Positions 38,337 to 47,214 of a stretch of 64,000 nt of DNA are shown here, piece by piece. Under the pieces are notes generated by a model that was given only the letters and a program-made list of their open reading frames with translations, did not search any database and was not told the DNA's origin. Position numbers and translations under genes: made by a program. Source of the stretch: Rhodococcoides kyotonense (GTDB lineage: Bacteria; Actinomycetota; Actinomycetes; Mycobacteriales; Mycobacteriaceae); contig NZ_LVHI01000032.1 in assembly GCF_001645385.1 (NCBI RefSeq), positions 62,001 to 126,000 on the forward strand. The letters run 5' to 3'. Position 1 is the first letter of the stretch. Each line of letters begins with the position of its first letter.

Positions 38337-41300
38337 TCACTGTCGTGGCTTCGCCAGAGGGAACGCGAGGGTCTCGCGGATGCTGCCGCCGGTGATGAGC
38401 ATGACGACGCGGTCGACGCCCATACCGAGTCCACCGGTGGGCGGCATGCCGTACTCGAGTGCCTGCAGGAAGTCCTCGTCGAGAGACATCGCCTCCTCGT
38501 CCCCGCCTGCCGCGAGCAGTGACTGCTCGGTCAGTCGCTGACGCTGATCGACCGGATCGGTCAGCTCGCTGTACGCGGTCCCGAGTTCGACGCCCCACGC
38601 GACGAGGTCCCACTTCTCGGCGACGCCGGGAATCGAGCGGTGCGGACGCGTCAGCGGTGACATCGACGTCGGGAAGTCCTTGTAGAACGTCGGGAATTCG
38701 GTGTAGTCCTCGACGAGGTGCTCGTACATGCCCTGTGCGACGGCGCCTGCGTCCCAATCCTTTTCGTACGGAATGTCGTTCTCGTCGCACAGTCGCTGCA
38801 GCTCCTGAAGCGGGGTGTCCGGTGCGACGTCGACTCCGAGTTTCTCGGCGACGGCTCCGTGCAGTGTCTTGACGGGCCATTCGCCGGAGATGTCGATCTC
38901 GATCATCTCGCCGTTCGGACCGTCGGGTCGCAGCACGATCTCGCGGCCGTGCGCCGCGACGGCCGCCTTCTGAATCAGCTCGCGGCACAACACCATTGCG
39001 CGCTCGTAATCGCTGTGCGCTTCGTATGCCTCGAGGATCGTGAACTCCGGGTTGTGTTTGAAGTCGGCGCCTTCGTTGCGGAACACTCGGCCGATCTCGA
39101 AGACCTTGTCGATGCCGCCGACGCACAGTCGTTTGAGATAGAGCTCGGGTGCGATGCGCAGGTACAGGTCGAGGTTGTACGCGTTGATGTGGGTGACGAA
39201 CGGGGCAGCGTTGGCACCGCCGTGCACCTGTTGCAGGATGGGTGTCTCGACTTCCATGTACCCGCGGTCGGACAACGAATCTCGTAGTGACTTCACGACA
39301 TTGCTGCGCGCGATCATGAGCTTCCGTGCGGACGGGTTGATCGCAAGGTCCACATAGCGTTGTCGCACACGGGATTCCGGGTCGGTGAGTCCTTTCCACT
39401 TGTCCGGCAACGGATGCAGGCACTTGGCGTTCATGCGCCAGTCCGACGCCAGCAGCGAGAACTCACCTTTCTTGCTACGGCCGATGACGCCGCTGACCTC
39501 GATGAGATCACCGAGATCGAAGTCGGAGTCGAACGAGTCGAGCTTGTCGCCGACTCGCATCTGCTCGAAGAGCACCTGGATGTCGTCGGTCCAGTCGCGT
39601 ACGACGGCGAACGCGACGCCGCCGTAATCACGAATTCGCAGGATACGGCCGGCAATTCGGACCGATGTGCCCTGTGGTGCAGTGAGTGCATCGGCGACGG
39701 TATGCGTCGGCGGATATGCGACGGGGTAGCCTTCGACGCCGTCTCCGCTGAGCCTGTTCAGCTTTGCGATGCGGACGCGCACCTGGTCGGGGCGCTTCGG
39801 GCCGACCGACACGAGCTCGTCGTCGACCGTGTCGGGCCCACTGCCGTCGCTGTGGATCTGCTCGCTGCCGACGAGCGCCGCAGGCACCGCGACGTGACTG
39901 CCGGTGTGCTTGCTCGCGCGTCGGAAACTGGGGAGCGTCAGAAAGCCTTCGGCGATGGCCGACGCGATCCCGACCTTCGGGAGTTCGCGATTGTCGGCGA
40001 AGCACAGGTAGCGCGGTTCCCACTCCGGTTGGTACTTCACGTTCGAGCGATACAGGGCCTCCAGCTGCCACCACCGGGAGAAGAAGACGAGCACCGATCG
40101 CCAGATGCGCAGTACCGGACCCGCGCCGATGCGGCTGCCTTCTTCGAACACCGAACGGAACACCGCGAAGTTGAGCGAGATCTTCTGGACGCCGAATTGA
40201 TCGCCGCCGGTGGCCAGTTCGGTCACCAGCAGTTCGATGACGCCGTTCGGTGACTGCGGGTCGCGACGCATCAGATCCAGCGACACACCGGTGCGACCCC
40301 ACGGCGCGAGCGACAGAACGGCGACGGTCTTCTCGCCCTGACGTGCCTGGACGAGCAGGCAGTCACCGTCGAGCGGATCCCCGAGGCGGCCCAGTGCCAT
40401 CGAGAAGCCGCGCTCGGTCTCGGTGTCGCGCCACGCGTCGGCGCACTCGATGATGTCCTGCATCTCCGGTGCCGGGATGTCGCGGTGCCGTCGAATCTCG
40501 ACGGTGACGCCGGCCTTGCGGGCGCGGTTGACGGCCTGTCGTACCGGGCGCATCTCTCGGCCGTTCAGATTGAACTGCTTGGTGTTCAGAATCGCTTCGT
40601 CGCCCAGTTCGAGGACGTTGAGTCCGGCGCGCTTGAACGCCGTCGCACCGGTCTCGCTTGCGCCCATGACGGCAGGCGACCACCCGTACTTCTCGGCGAG
40701 TCCGAGCCACGCGTCGATGGCGTGTGGCCACGCCTCCGGGTTTCCGATCGGATCGCCGCTGGCGAGGCAGACGCCGATCTCGACGCGGTACGTCACCGCT
40801 GCCTTGCCGCTCGGTGCGAAGATGACGGCCTTGTCGCGACGCGTCGCGAAGTATCCGAGCGAGTCGTCGGCGCCCCACTTGTCGAGCAGCCCGCGTAGCG
40901 CCGACTCGTCGCTTCCGGTCAGTGCGTTGCTCGAGCGCTGTGAGCGGAACAGCGTGATGGTCGCGGCGAGCAGTGCGAGCGCGCCGAACAGCCCGAGCAG
41001 GGTGTTGACGAAACCGTGTGGCCGACCGTCGAATTGCTCGTTGTCGACGGTCGCCAGCGCGGTGACGCGGTTGAATGCCCACAGGAAGGTCTGGCTCTCC
41101 GGGAGAGTGCCGGGGAACAGCGCGACGAGAGCCCAGCCGACGAGGGTGCCGACGACGGCACCGAGAATCAACACCCCGAGTGCTTTCCAGCCGGCGCCGC
41201 GCCTGACGCGGGTGTAGAACTCGCGTCGGGACGCGATGAGGATTCCGATGACGACGAGATGGACGCCGAGCGCGATCCAGGCATCGACCTTTCCGGTGTC

Positions 41301-41672
41301 GATGCCTTCGGCGATGTTCGTGAGTGCCAGCAGCACCAGGTAGATCGTCAACAACCACCAGGCGATGCGTTTGCGGCTCGCGAGCGCCGCCGCGAGAATG
41401 CCGACGACGAGCGCCCACGAGAGCGACGTGTCGGGGGCGTCGAAATAGTAGGTGTCGATGTACTCACGCGGCACCCGGATGACGACGCGCAACGCAGGCG
41501 ACAGGCTCCACAGGAACACGAAGACCGCGTACACCCCGAGCACCAGCCCGGCGATGTGCGGAACTTCCGTCAGCCGACCGTGCGCGGGAGGAACGAATGC
41601 GCGCGGAGCCGACTTCTCCGTGTCGCGTCCGTGGCGTTCCGACTCCTCCGGTGACACCGATGTGCTCGTCAC
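38337..41672 (-). CDS. lysX: Bifunctional lysylphosphatidylglycerol synthetase / lysyl-tRNA synthetase
   Basis: 1111 residues in three parts: an N-terminal membrane region with about six or seven helices (to roughly residue 230), a DUF2156/MprF-type transferase domain (roughly 230-580), and a full class II lysyl-tRNA synthetase (OB-fold from about residue 620 with [15 protein letters not shown], then the catalytic core ending in motif 3 [16 protein letters not shown]). It charges tRNA-Lys and transfers lysine to phosphatidylglycerol, making the membrane less negative and resistant to cationic peptides. This fusion is typical of mycobacteria and relatives. A separate housekeeping lysS would be expected elsewhere. 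Confidence 0.95.
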   Translation of the reverse strand: MTSTSVSPEESERHGRDTEKSAPRAFVPPAHGRLTEVPHIAGLVLGVYAVFVFLWSLSPALRVVIRVPREYIDTYYFDAPDTSLSWALVVGILAAALASRKRIAWWLLTIYLVLLALTNIAEGIDTGKVDAWIALGVHLVVIGILIASRREFYTRVRRGAGWKALGVLILGAVVGTLVGWALVALFPGTLPESQTFLWAFNRVTALATVDNEQFDGRPHGFVNTLLGLFGALALLAATITLFRSQRSSNALTGSDESALRGLLDKWGADDSLGYFATRRDKAVIFAPSGKAAVTYRVEIGVCLASGDPIGNPEAWPHAIDAWLGLAEKYGWSPAVMGASETGATAFKRAGLNVLELGDEAILNTKQFNLNGREMRPVRQAVNRARKAGVTVEIRRHRDIPAPEMQDIIECADAWRDTETERGFSMALGRLGDPLDGDCLLVQARQGEKTVAVLSLAPWGRTGVSLDLMRRDPQSPNGVIELLVTELATGGDQFGVQKISLNFAVFRSVFEEGSRIGAGPVLRIWRSVLVFFSRWWQLEALYRSNVKYQPEWEPRYLCFADNRELPKVGIASAIAEGFLTLPSFRRASKHTGSHVAVPAALVGSEQIHSDGSGPDTVDDELVSVGPKRPDQVRVRIAKLNRLSGDGVEGYPVAYPPTHTVADALTAPQGTSVRIAGRILRIRDYGGVAFAVVRDWTDDIQVLFEQMRVGDKLDSFDSDFDLGDLIEVSGVIGRSKKGEFSLLASDWRMNAKCLHPLPDKWKGLTDPESRVRQRYVDLAINPSARKLMIARSNVVKSLRDSLSDRGYMEVETPILQQVHGGANAAPFVTHINAYNLDLYLRIAPELYLKRLCVGGIDKVFEIGRVFRNEGADFKHNPEFTILEAYEAHSDYERAMVLCRELIQKAAVAAHGREIVLRPDGPNGEMIEIDISGEWPVKTLHGAVAEKLGVDVAPDTPLQELQRLCDENDIPYEKDWDAGAVAQGMYEHLVEDYTEFPTFYKDFPTSMSPLTRPHRSIPGVAEKWDLVAWGVELGTAYSELTDPVDQRQRLTEQSLLAAGGDEEAMSLDEDFLQALEYGMPPTGGLGMGVDRVVMLITGGSIRETLAFPLAKPRQ

Positions 41673-41681
41673 TGCCCACTC

Positions 41682-41732
41682 CTGCCGTCAGTGCTACCTG
41701 CTACCTCCTGGCAACGGTAGCGCTGACGGCAG
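41682..41732. terminator. 17-bp hairpin between desaturase and lysX
   Basis: CTGCCGTCAGTGCTACC (41682-41698) pairs with GGTAGCGCTGACGGCAG (41716-41732) with a single G-U. Lies just past the desaturase stop codon and 10 bases before the lysX start, both on the minus strand. Could terminate the first or form in the lysX leader. Confidence 0.65.
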
Positions 41733-41751
41733 ACGAGCACGGATCATTCCG

Positions 41752-42993
41752 TCAAGCGGTGTGCACCGGCGTGTGCTTTCCGATCATGGCGAGCGCCGTC
41801 TTCAGACCTCGGCGCTTGCCGGTTGCCGGGTCGACGCCGAACACTTCCTTGATACCGCCGCGAATACGGAACTTGAGCTCCGACGACGTCTCCGGTGCAT
41901 CGTCCGACGTCGCCGACAGGAACCGGTTCGGCAGAGACAGTTTCATGATGGTGCGCAGTGTCTGCCCGTATTGATGCGCGAGCGAACCCGTCGTGTACGG
42001 CAGGTCGTACTTGTCGCACAGAGCGCGAATCCTGACGGAGATCTCGGCGTACCGATTGCTCGGCAGATCCGGGAACAGATGATGTTCGATCTGGTAGCAG
42101 AGGTTGCCGCTCATGAACGCCATTAAGGGTCCGGCGTGAAAGTTGGCGCTGCCCAGCATCTGTCGCAGATACCACTCGGGCTGCGTTTCCTTCTCGTACT
42201 CGGCGAGCGTGAACTTCTCGGCACCGTCCGGGAAGTGACCGCAGAAGATGACGCCGTAGGACCAGTAGTTGCGGATGAAGTTCGCCGTCGCATTCGCCGT
42301 CAACGTCGACTTCCAGGCGGGACCCGTCAGCAGAGGAAACAGGATGTAGTCCTTGCCGACCTGCCTGCCGATCTTGCGGACGACGTCGACCGCCATCTCC
42401 TTCTTGTCCTCCCACTTCACTTCGCCGGTCCGGAGCTTGTCCGTCTCGAGGTGATGCAGCGCGACGCCCCACTCGAAGAACGTCGCCAGGAGTGCGTTGA
42501 CCAGCGGCTGCGCGAAGTATTTCGGGTGCCACTCCTGGTCGCGGGTGATGCGCAGGATGCCGTAGCCCACGTCGTTGTCGAGCCCGACGATGTTCGTGTA
42601 CTTGTGATGGGTGAAGTTGTGCGAATGCTTCCACCCCGCCGACGGGCAGGTGTTGTCCCACTCCCAGTTACTGGAATGAATCTCCGGGTCGTTCATCCAG
42701 TCCCACTGGCCGTGAATGACGTTGTGGCCCAACTCCATGTTCTCGATGATCTTGCCGACACCGAGCAACGCCGACCCCAACAGCCAGGCCGGTTTCTTCT
42801 TGCTCGCGAACAGCACGAGCCTGCCCGCCACCATCAGCGAGCGCTGGAACGTGATGGTGCGCTGAACGTACTTCGCGTCCCGCTCGCCGCGTGAATCCTC
42901 GACGTCGCGTCGAATCGCGTCGAGCTCCTTCCCGAGTGCCTCGATATCGGCCTCGGTCAGATGGGCGTACTCCTTGATGTCCGTGATCGCCAT
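41752..42993 (-). CDS. Membrane fatty acid (acyl-CoA) desaturase, DesA3-like
   Basis: 413 residues from the ATG at 42993, with GGGGGAAG 3 bases upstream. The three His boxes of di-iron desaturases are present: H90xxxH94 (GHNVIHG), H123xHNFTHH130 and EHHLFPDLPSNRY. Hydrophobic helices lie between them. It introduces a double bond into stearoyl/palmitoyl-CoA at the membrane, like M. tuberculosis DesA3 (Rv3229c). The expected electron-transfer partner is not adjacent. Confidence 0.88.
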   Translation of the reverse strand: MAITDIKEYAHLTEADIEALGKELDAIRRDVEDSRGERDAKYVQRTITFQRSLMVAGRLVLFASKKKPAWLLGSALLGVGKIIENMELGHNVIHGQWDWMNDPEIHSSNWEWDNTCPSAGWKHSHNFTHHKYTNIVGLDNDVGYGILRITRDQEWHPKYFAQPLVNALLATFFEWGVALHHLETDKLRTGEVKWEDKKEMAVDVVRKIGRQVGKDYILFPLLTGPAWKSTLTANATANFIRNYWSYGVIFCGHFPDGAEKFTLAEYEKETQPEWYLRQMLGSANFHAGPLMAFMSGNLCYQIEHHLFPDLPSNRYAEISVRIRALCDKYDLPYTTGSLAHQYGQTLRTIMKLSLPNRFLSATSDDAPETSSELKFRIRGGIKEVFGVDPATGKRRGLKTALAMIGKHTPVHTA

Positions 42994-43120
42994 GCTTCCC
43001 CCTTGCGAAAATCCGAGTCGGCCCCGACGCCCCGTTGCCAACCCAACGGTACGGACAGTGGGCAGTGGCGTCGAGGTTCGTGGGGGTCCGGTTGGCGGGA
43101 CTCCGGTCTCGGCGACCGAA

Positions 43121-43161
43121 TGTCACATACGGTCACTCAGAGTGAGCGAGGGGCGCCCTCG
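43121..43161. repeat. Palindromic dispersed element, copy R1
   Basis: Contains ACATACGGTCACTCAGAGTG followed by AGCGAGGGGCGCCCTCG. Core GGTCACTC-AGAGTGA is nearly palindromic and GGGCGCCC is a second palindrome. About 43 bases before copy R2 in the same orientation, in the divergent gap between the desaturase and the AbiEi-like gene. Confidence 0.8.
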
Positions 43162-43190
43162 CTGGTGTTCGGCCGCGCAGCCCCGTTCGA

Positions 43191-43236
43191 GCGAAGGTGA
43201 CATACGGTCACTCTGAGTGAGCAAGGGGCGCCCTCG
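43191..43236. repeat. Palindromic dispersed element, copy R2
   Basis: Contains GGTGACATACGGTCACTCTG, then AGTGAGCAAGGGGCGCCCTC. Same orientation as R1; R3 (44.6 kb) and R4 (48.4 kb) are inverted copies. Confidence 0.8.
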
Positions 43237-43263
43237 GTCCACCAACCCGTCGAAGCCCACGAG

Positions 43264-43291
43264 TTATCCACAGTTCGACGAGTTATCCACA
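43264..43291. promoter_or_regulatory. Two perfect DnaA boxes in direct repeat
   Basis: TTATCCACA at 43264-43272 and 43283-43291. The surrounding ACGAGTTATCCACAG is repeated exactly with a 19-bp period. It lies 50-75 bases before the start of the AbiEi-like gene. Confidence 0.6.
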
Positions 43292-43339
43292 GGCACCTGT
43301 GAGATACGCCCGATCAGTCGGAAATGTGTCGTACCCGCC

Positions 43340-44335
43340 ATGTTCGATGCCCGCATGAAACGTGGGGAGTGGGCAGACGACAACTTCGCGGCACTGCGCG
43401 CGAAATCGAAGAACGGCGTCATACGCACGTCGGTATTGCGGGGGATGGGGGTGGGAGCGAAGACGATCATCGACAGAACTTCAGGTGGTCCGTGGCAACG
43501 GATGCTGCCGGGGCTTGTGTTGCTGCACAACGGTTCTCCGAGCGTGCTTCAGCGGCAGACGGCGGCGGTGATGTACGGGGGACCCGACTGCCTGTTGACC
43601 GGACGCACCGGGCTCGGTCTTCACGGATACTCGTCAGGGTTCCAGGCCAACGACGTCGGCCTGCTCATCCCGCACGAGCAGCACCGTAAAGACGCCGAAT
43701 TCGTCGTCGTCGAGCGCACCTGGCGGATACCGGAAGTGGCGACGAAGTCCGGATTGCCCGTCGCACCCATCGATCGCTGTCTTCTCGACGCGGTCCGTCG
43801 CATGCGTGACCCGGCACGGATCACGGCGCTCATCGCGGAGGTCGTACAGCGGGGCGACGCCGACATCGAGGCGCTGCTCGTCGAGTTGAAAGCAGGTAAT
43901 GGTCGCGGAAGTGCGCTGCCACGACGCGTTCTGCGTGAGTTGGCGTCAGGTGCTCATTCGGTGGCCGAGGTCGAAGCCCGCGCCTTGTGCGAGAGAAGCG
44001 GACTGCCGCCGATGAAGGCCAATTGGGTGCTTCTGACGGCGTCGGGCGAGTTCATCGCCATCGTCGATCTGCTCGAGGACAACGTCTACCTCGCGTTCGA
44101 GGTCGAATCCTTCCTGCATCACTCTGCGCCGGCGGAGTTCGCGAAGACACTGGAACGACGTGCTCACATTCAGGGGCACGGCGCCATCGTGCTCGCGCAC
44201 ACACCGAAGACGATTCGTACACAACCGGATCGGGTGATCGCCGACCTCGAGCGCGCGTACGAGCAGGCCAAGCAGCGGCCACGTCCGAACCTACGCGCAA
44301 TTCCGCTGGCCGAGTGGCGTCAGAAGGCGTCGTAG
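43340..44335 (+). CDS. AbiEi-like HTH / DUF559-type nuclease-like protein
   Basis: 331 residues from ATG 43340 (an ATG at 43355 is possible). N-terminal part resembles the winged-helix of AbiEi-family antitoxins (VLRGMGVGAKTIIDRTSGGPWQRMLPGLVLLHNG). The C-terminal 110 residues look like a PD-(D/E)xK nuclease of the DUF559/Vsr type: an Asp in FIAIVDLLE and acidic residues in YLAFEVESFLHH. Actinobacteria carry many such proteins, usually alone; no AbiEii toxin gene is adjacent. The nuclease Lys is not clear (FEVES), so activity is uncertain. Flanked by dispersed repeats. Confidence 0.65.
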   Translation: MFDARMKRGEWADDNFAALRAKSKNGVIRTSVLRGMGVGAKTIIDRTSGGPWQRMLPGLVLLHNGSPSVLQRQTAAVMYGGPDCLLTGRTGLGLHGYSSGFQANDVGLLIPHEQHRKDAEFVVVERTWRIPEVATKSGLPVAPIDRCLLDAVRRMRDPARITALIAEVVQRGDADIEALLVELKAGNGRGSALPRRVLRELASGAHSVAEVEARALCERSGLPPMKANWVLLTASGEFIAIVDLLEDNVYLAFEVESFLHHSAPAEFAKTLERRAHIQGHGAIVLAHTPKTIRTQPDRVIADLERAYEQAKQRPRPNLRAIPLAEWRQKAS

Positions 44336-44633
44336 ACCCAGATCATCTGACGACCGGTCTGGCTCGGCGTCGTAATCGGATGATCGACGACGCGAGCCAG
44401 CCGGTATCCGAGGCGTCGAGGGACAGCACGCTTCGTAAATTGGCTGCGTCGCAATGAATTTCGACGCGTGTGACGTGTCGAATGCCCAGTGCGACGTCCG
44501 TGAGTGTCGACGCGACCGCGGTCATGACGCCGCGTCCCTCGGCGTCGGCGGTCAGCCAGTAACCGAGCTCGAACCAGTCGGGTCCGCGTCGGTGAAGGCC
44601 CGCTTTGCCGAGCGTCGTCCCGGATGCACCGAG
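44320..44633 (-). pseudogene. GNAT acetyltransferase, truncated and frameshifted
   Basis: The minus strand encodes the C-terminal half of a RimJ/RimL-like acetyltransferase in two frames. First part (44633 down to about 44440): TLGKAGLHRRGPDWFELGYW, LTADAEGRGVMTAVASTLTD, then VEIHCDAANLRS. After NLRS the frame is lost; the family continuation AVPRRLGYRLARVVDHPI and QTGRQMIWVYDAF is found in the neighbouring frame, as expected from loss of one base. The acetyl-CoA loop (AEGRGVM) and the NxRS helix are recognisable. The N-terminal half is missing: the coding similarity stops at repeat element R3. The end overlaps the convergent AbiEi-like gene by 16 bases. Confidence 0.8.
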
Positions 44634-44677
44634 GGCGTCCCTTGCTCACTCTGAGTGACCGGATGTCACCCTCGCTC
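44631..44677. repeat. Palindromic dispersed element, copy R3 (inverted)
   Basis: Reads GAGGGCGTCCCTTGCTCACT then CTGAGTGACCGGATGTCACC on the plus strand. About 50 bases including flanks match copy R4 with only two differences. It marks the broken 5' end of the GNAT pseudogene. Confidence 0.85.
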
Positions 44678-44727
44678 CGAATGGGGGCGGCCAGGGCGGC
44701 CCACGAGCCCGGGCCGCCGACCACCCC

Positions 44728-45141
44728 TCACGACGCCCGCCACGACCGCCAGGTCAGACTCCCGACGCTGATGACGGGACCCTGAGGCCTCGCGGAGGCG
44801 TACTGCTCGTACTTGCCGACCAGCGCGTCGAGGGCGGCGGACCCTTCCGGTGTGTCGGCGTCGACGATGCGCGCCGAACCGCTGGCCCTGATCCACCACA
44901 GCTTGGTCCAGTCCTCGTCGTAGTGGTCGACGATGAGGCTCACGGCAGGGTCGGCGCGGATGTTCTCGAGCCGCCGAAGCTTCTGGGTGGTCTTGGGCTT
45001 CCAGTCGATCGCGGTGACGATCCGCTCGTCGACGACGGCGAAGACGACGGGCACGAGGTGTGGCGTGCCGTCTGCGTTGACGGTGGACAGCTGTGCTCGT
45101 CGGGCCTCACCGAACCGCCCGATTTCGTCGTCGATCTTCAT
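44728..45141 (-). CDS. PPOX-class F420-dependent oxidoreductase
   Basis: 137 residues from the ATG at 45141 (MKIDDEIGRFGEARRAQLST). Split-barrel fold: HLVPVVFAVVDERIVTAIDWKPK, LRRLENIRADPAVSLIVDHYDEDWTKLWWIRASGSARI. This is the TIGR03668-type group of F420-binding PPOX proteins, made almost only by actinobacteria. The biological substrate is unknown. A second, distinct PPOX gene is at 35.8 kb. The EAL gene ends 13 bases before its start on the same strand. Confidence 0.87.
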   Translation of the reverse strand: MKIDDEIGRFGEARRAQLSTVNADGTPHLVPVVFAVVDERIVTAIDWKPKTTQKLRRLENIRADPAVSLIVDHYDEDWTKLWWIRASGSARIVDADTPEGSAALDALVGKYEQYASARPQGPVISVGSLTWRSWRAS

Positions 45142-45154
45142 ACCGACGACACTG

Positions 45155-46036
45155 TCACGCCGATTCGCTGCGTGCACCGCTGCGCAGCCTTGCCGCTTCG
45201 AACTTCGAGGCGACCATGGGACGTCCGAGCAGGTGACCCTGTCCTGAGGTCACCTCCATGTCGATGCACACGTCGAGTTGCGCGGAGGTTTCGATGCCTT
45301 CCACGACGGTGTCCATCCCCAGCTCGTGCGCGACGTGGATGACCGCGGAGCACAGGGCGGACATCGTCCGTCGTCGCTCGCCGTCGTGGCTGTCCAGGTG
45401 CTGCGTCAGCGATTTGTCGATCTTGAGGATGTCGACGGGTAGCGTCGCGAGCCGTTCGAGCGAGGAGAATCCGGAGCCGAAGTCGTCGATGGCGACCAGG
45501 ACTCCATGATCGCGCACGTCGGTGAGTTGCTCGACCACGGCATCTATGTCGTGCAGCGACGTCGACTCGGCGAGCTCGATCACGAACCGGCCGGGCGGAA
45601 TACCGAAGCGGTCGACGACACCGATGACGTCCGTCGCAAGTGTGCCGGCCGCGAAGTGCAGCGGGCTGACGTTGATGCCGACCTGGACCGAAATGTCGCG
45701 GTGCTGCCAGGCCGACATCGTCCGGCCGACCTCGTCGAGCACCCAATCGGTGAGCGGGATGATGAGGTCCGACTGTTCGGCGAGTGGAATGAAGTTGCCG
45801 GGCAGCAGCAATCCGAGCTCGGGGTGGTTCCAGCGGATGAGCGCCTCGGCGCCCACGATCGTGTCCGACGCCAGATCGACGATGGGCTGGTAGAGCATCT
45901 GCAGCTCGTGCTCGGTCATCGCGGCGCCGCGCAGTCGCTCCAGAATGTCGAGACGCGCACGGTGGTCGTCGCTCAGATCCTCGGCGAAGCCGTGGCGGCC
46001 GGGCGCAGGGCGGGGCTCGGCACGCTCTCTGCTCAT
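45155..46036 (-). CDS. EAL-domain c-di-GMP phosphodiesterase
   Basis: 293 residues from the ATG at 46036 (GGGGGAGC just upstream). A 40-residue leader then one EAL domain with no sensor or membrane segment. Catalytic residues appear complete: LYQPIVDL, Glu64 of EALIRW, Asn in INVSPLHF, Glu in VIELAES, DD in AIDDFGSGFS, Lys in LKIDK, Glu in VEGIET, and GQGHLLGRP near the end. It should hydrolyse c-di-GMP in the cytoplasm, opposing the GGDEF protein at 3.1-4.3 kb. Confidence 0.9.
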   Translation of the reverse strand: MSRERAEPRPAPGRHGFAEDLSDDHRARLDILERLRGAAMTEHELQMLYQPIVDLASDTIVGAEALIRWNHPELGLLLPGNFIPLAEQSDLIIPLTDWVLDEVGRTMSAWQHRDISVQVGINVSPLHFAAGTLATDVIGVVDRFGIPPGRFVIELAESTSLHDIDAVVEQLTDVRDHGVLVAIDDFGSGFSSLERLATLPVDILKIDKSLTQHLDSHDGERRRTMSALCSAVIHVAHELGMDTVVEGIETSAQLDVCIDMEVTSGQGHLLGRPMVASKFEAARLRSGARSESA

Positions 46037-46159
46037 GCTCCCCCCTAATGGCCGGTCGGCCGTGGAAGAGAATAACCCCAAAGTCTGCTTTGACGCCACA
46101 AACAGAACTCTTTCCCCGTTTTGCGTCGTCGGCCCTCAGATCGCAGCTGCCGGAATCCG

Positions 46160-47167
46160 CTACCTCGTCGAACCTCGCACCACCACGGACCACTCGGCCT
46201 GCGGGAGTGTCGACGGCGACCCGAGTACCCAGCGCGCAGCGTTCCGGCCCTGGTCGTACAGGGATTGTGCGACCGTCGTCAGCCCCGCCGCCCCGGCCGC
46301 CTCCGAGTCGTCCCACCCGGTCACCGCAACACCCGATGCGCCCGCGTCGAGCACACCGAGCGCCAGATCGTCACTGGTGCACAGGATCGCGTCGGCACGG
46401 TAGTCGTCGAGCAGAGTCCGCGCCGCAACCGCGCCCTCCGCACGTGCGTTCGTCGGCACGAACGCCACCGGTATCTGCTCCCACCCCAACCCATATTCGA
46501 CGACCGCTCGCCGGTACCCGGCAAGGCGGGCAGCCGTCACCGGGAAGGTGGCGTTCTCGGGTTCGGGTCCGAGGACTGTCTCGGCTATCCGCTCGCGGTC
46601 GCACGGGAAGCTGATGATCGCGGGTCGCCGGGCGCCGAAGAGTCCGATGGTGCCGATGGCGTGTGCGGCTGACGCGTCGTCGATTCCGATGAATTCGATG
46701 CCGGGATGTCGCGGTCCGCCCTGGATGCACGCGGGTTTCCCTGTGGCCGTGATGATGTCGAGGACGGGGTCGTCGGCGACCGTCGTCCACAGTACGAAAC
46801 CGTCGACGTGGGCGTCGCGAATTCTGTCGAGGTCGACGCCGATGCGCGAGTTGGGGAGCAGGACGAGTCCGGTGTCTGTGTCGAGGCAGGCTTCGGCGAT
46901 ACCGGAGAGAAATGCGCGGGCTTCGGGGTTCTCGAACGAGTAGGTGAGCTTCTCGGTCAGGACGACGCCCAGGTTGTTCGTCTTTCCGCTGCGCAGTGAA
47001 CTCGCCGCTCGGTGCGGTCCGGTGTAGCCGAGTTCGGACGCGGCGGCGAGGACGCGGTCCCTGGTCGATCCGGACACCCGCCCGGGCTGGTTGTAGGTGT
47101 AGGAGACGCTCATGGTCGACACCCCGGCGGCGCGGGCGACATCGGCCATGGTCGGGCGGGTGCTCAT
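46160..47167 (-). CDS. LacI-family transcriptional regulator
   Basis: 335 residues. N-terminal LacI HTH with hinge: MADVARAAGVSTMSVSYTYNQPGRVSGSTRDRV, then a periplasmic-binding-like effector domain. Divergent from an MFS transporter 47 bases away, with a perfect LacI-type operator in between, so it very likely represses that transporter and perhaps itself. The effector cannot be told. Confidence 0.9.
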   Translation of the reverse strand: MSTRPTMADVARAAGVSTMSVSYTYNQPGRVSGSTRDRVLAAASELGYTGPHRAASSLRSGKTNNLGVVLTEKLTYSFENPEARAFLSGIAEACLDTDTGLVLLPNSRIGVDLDRIRDAHVDGFVLWTTVADDPVLDIITATGKPACIQGGPRHPGIEFIGIDDASAAHAIGTIGLFGARRPAIISFPCDRERIAETVLGPEPENATFPVTAARLAGYRRAVVEYGLGWEQIPVAFVPTNARAEGAVAARTLLDDYRADAILCTSDDLALGVLDAGASGVAVTGWDDSEAAGAAGLTTVAQSLYDQGRNAARWVLGSPSTLPQAEWSVVVRGSTR

Positions 47168-47196
47168 GGGGTCAGACTAGCGGCTGGCGAGCCTGA

Positions 47197-47212
47197 TGTG
47201 TAACGATACACA
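47197..47212. promoter_or_regulatory. LacI-family operator
   Basis: TGTGTAACGATACACA: 6-bp perfect arms TGTGTA and TACACA around ACGA. It ends 2 bases before the ATG of the MFS gene, so there is no room for a ribosome binding site between them; the MFS message may be leaderless. Confidence 0.75.
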
Positions 47213-47214
47213 GC

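Noticed and set aside
43340-44335. Complete AbiE toxin-antitoxin system
   Set aside because: Only an AbiEi-like N-terminal domain is seen, fused to a nuclease-like part; there is no AbiEii nucleotidyltransferase gene next to it.
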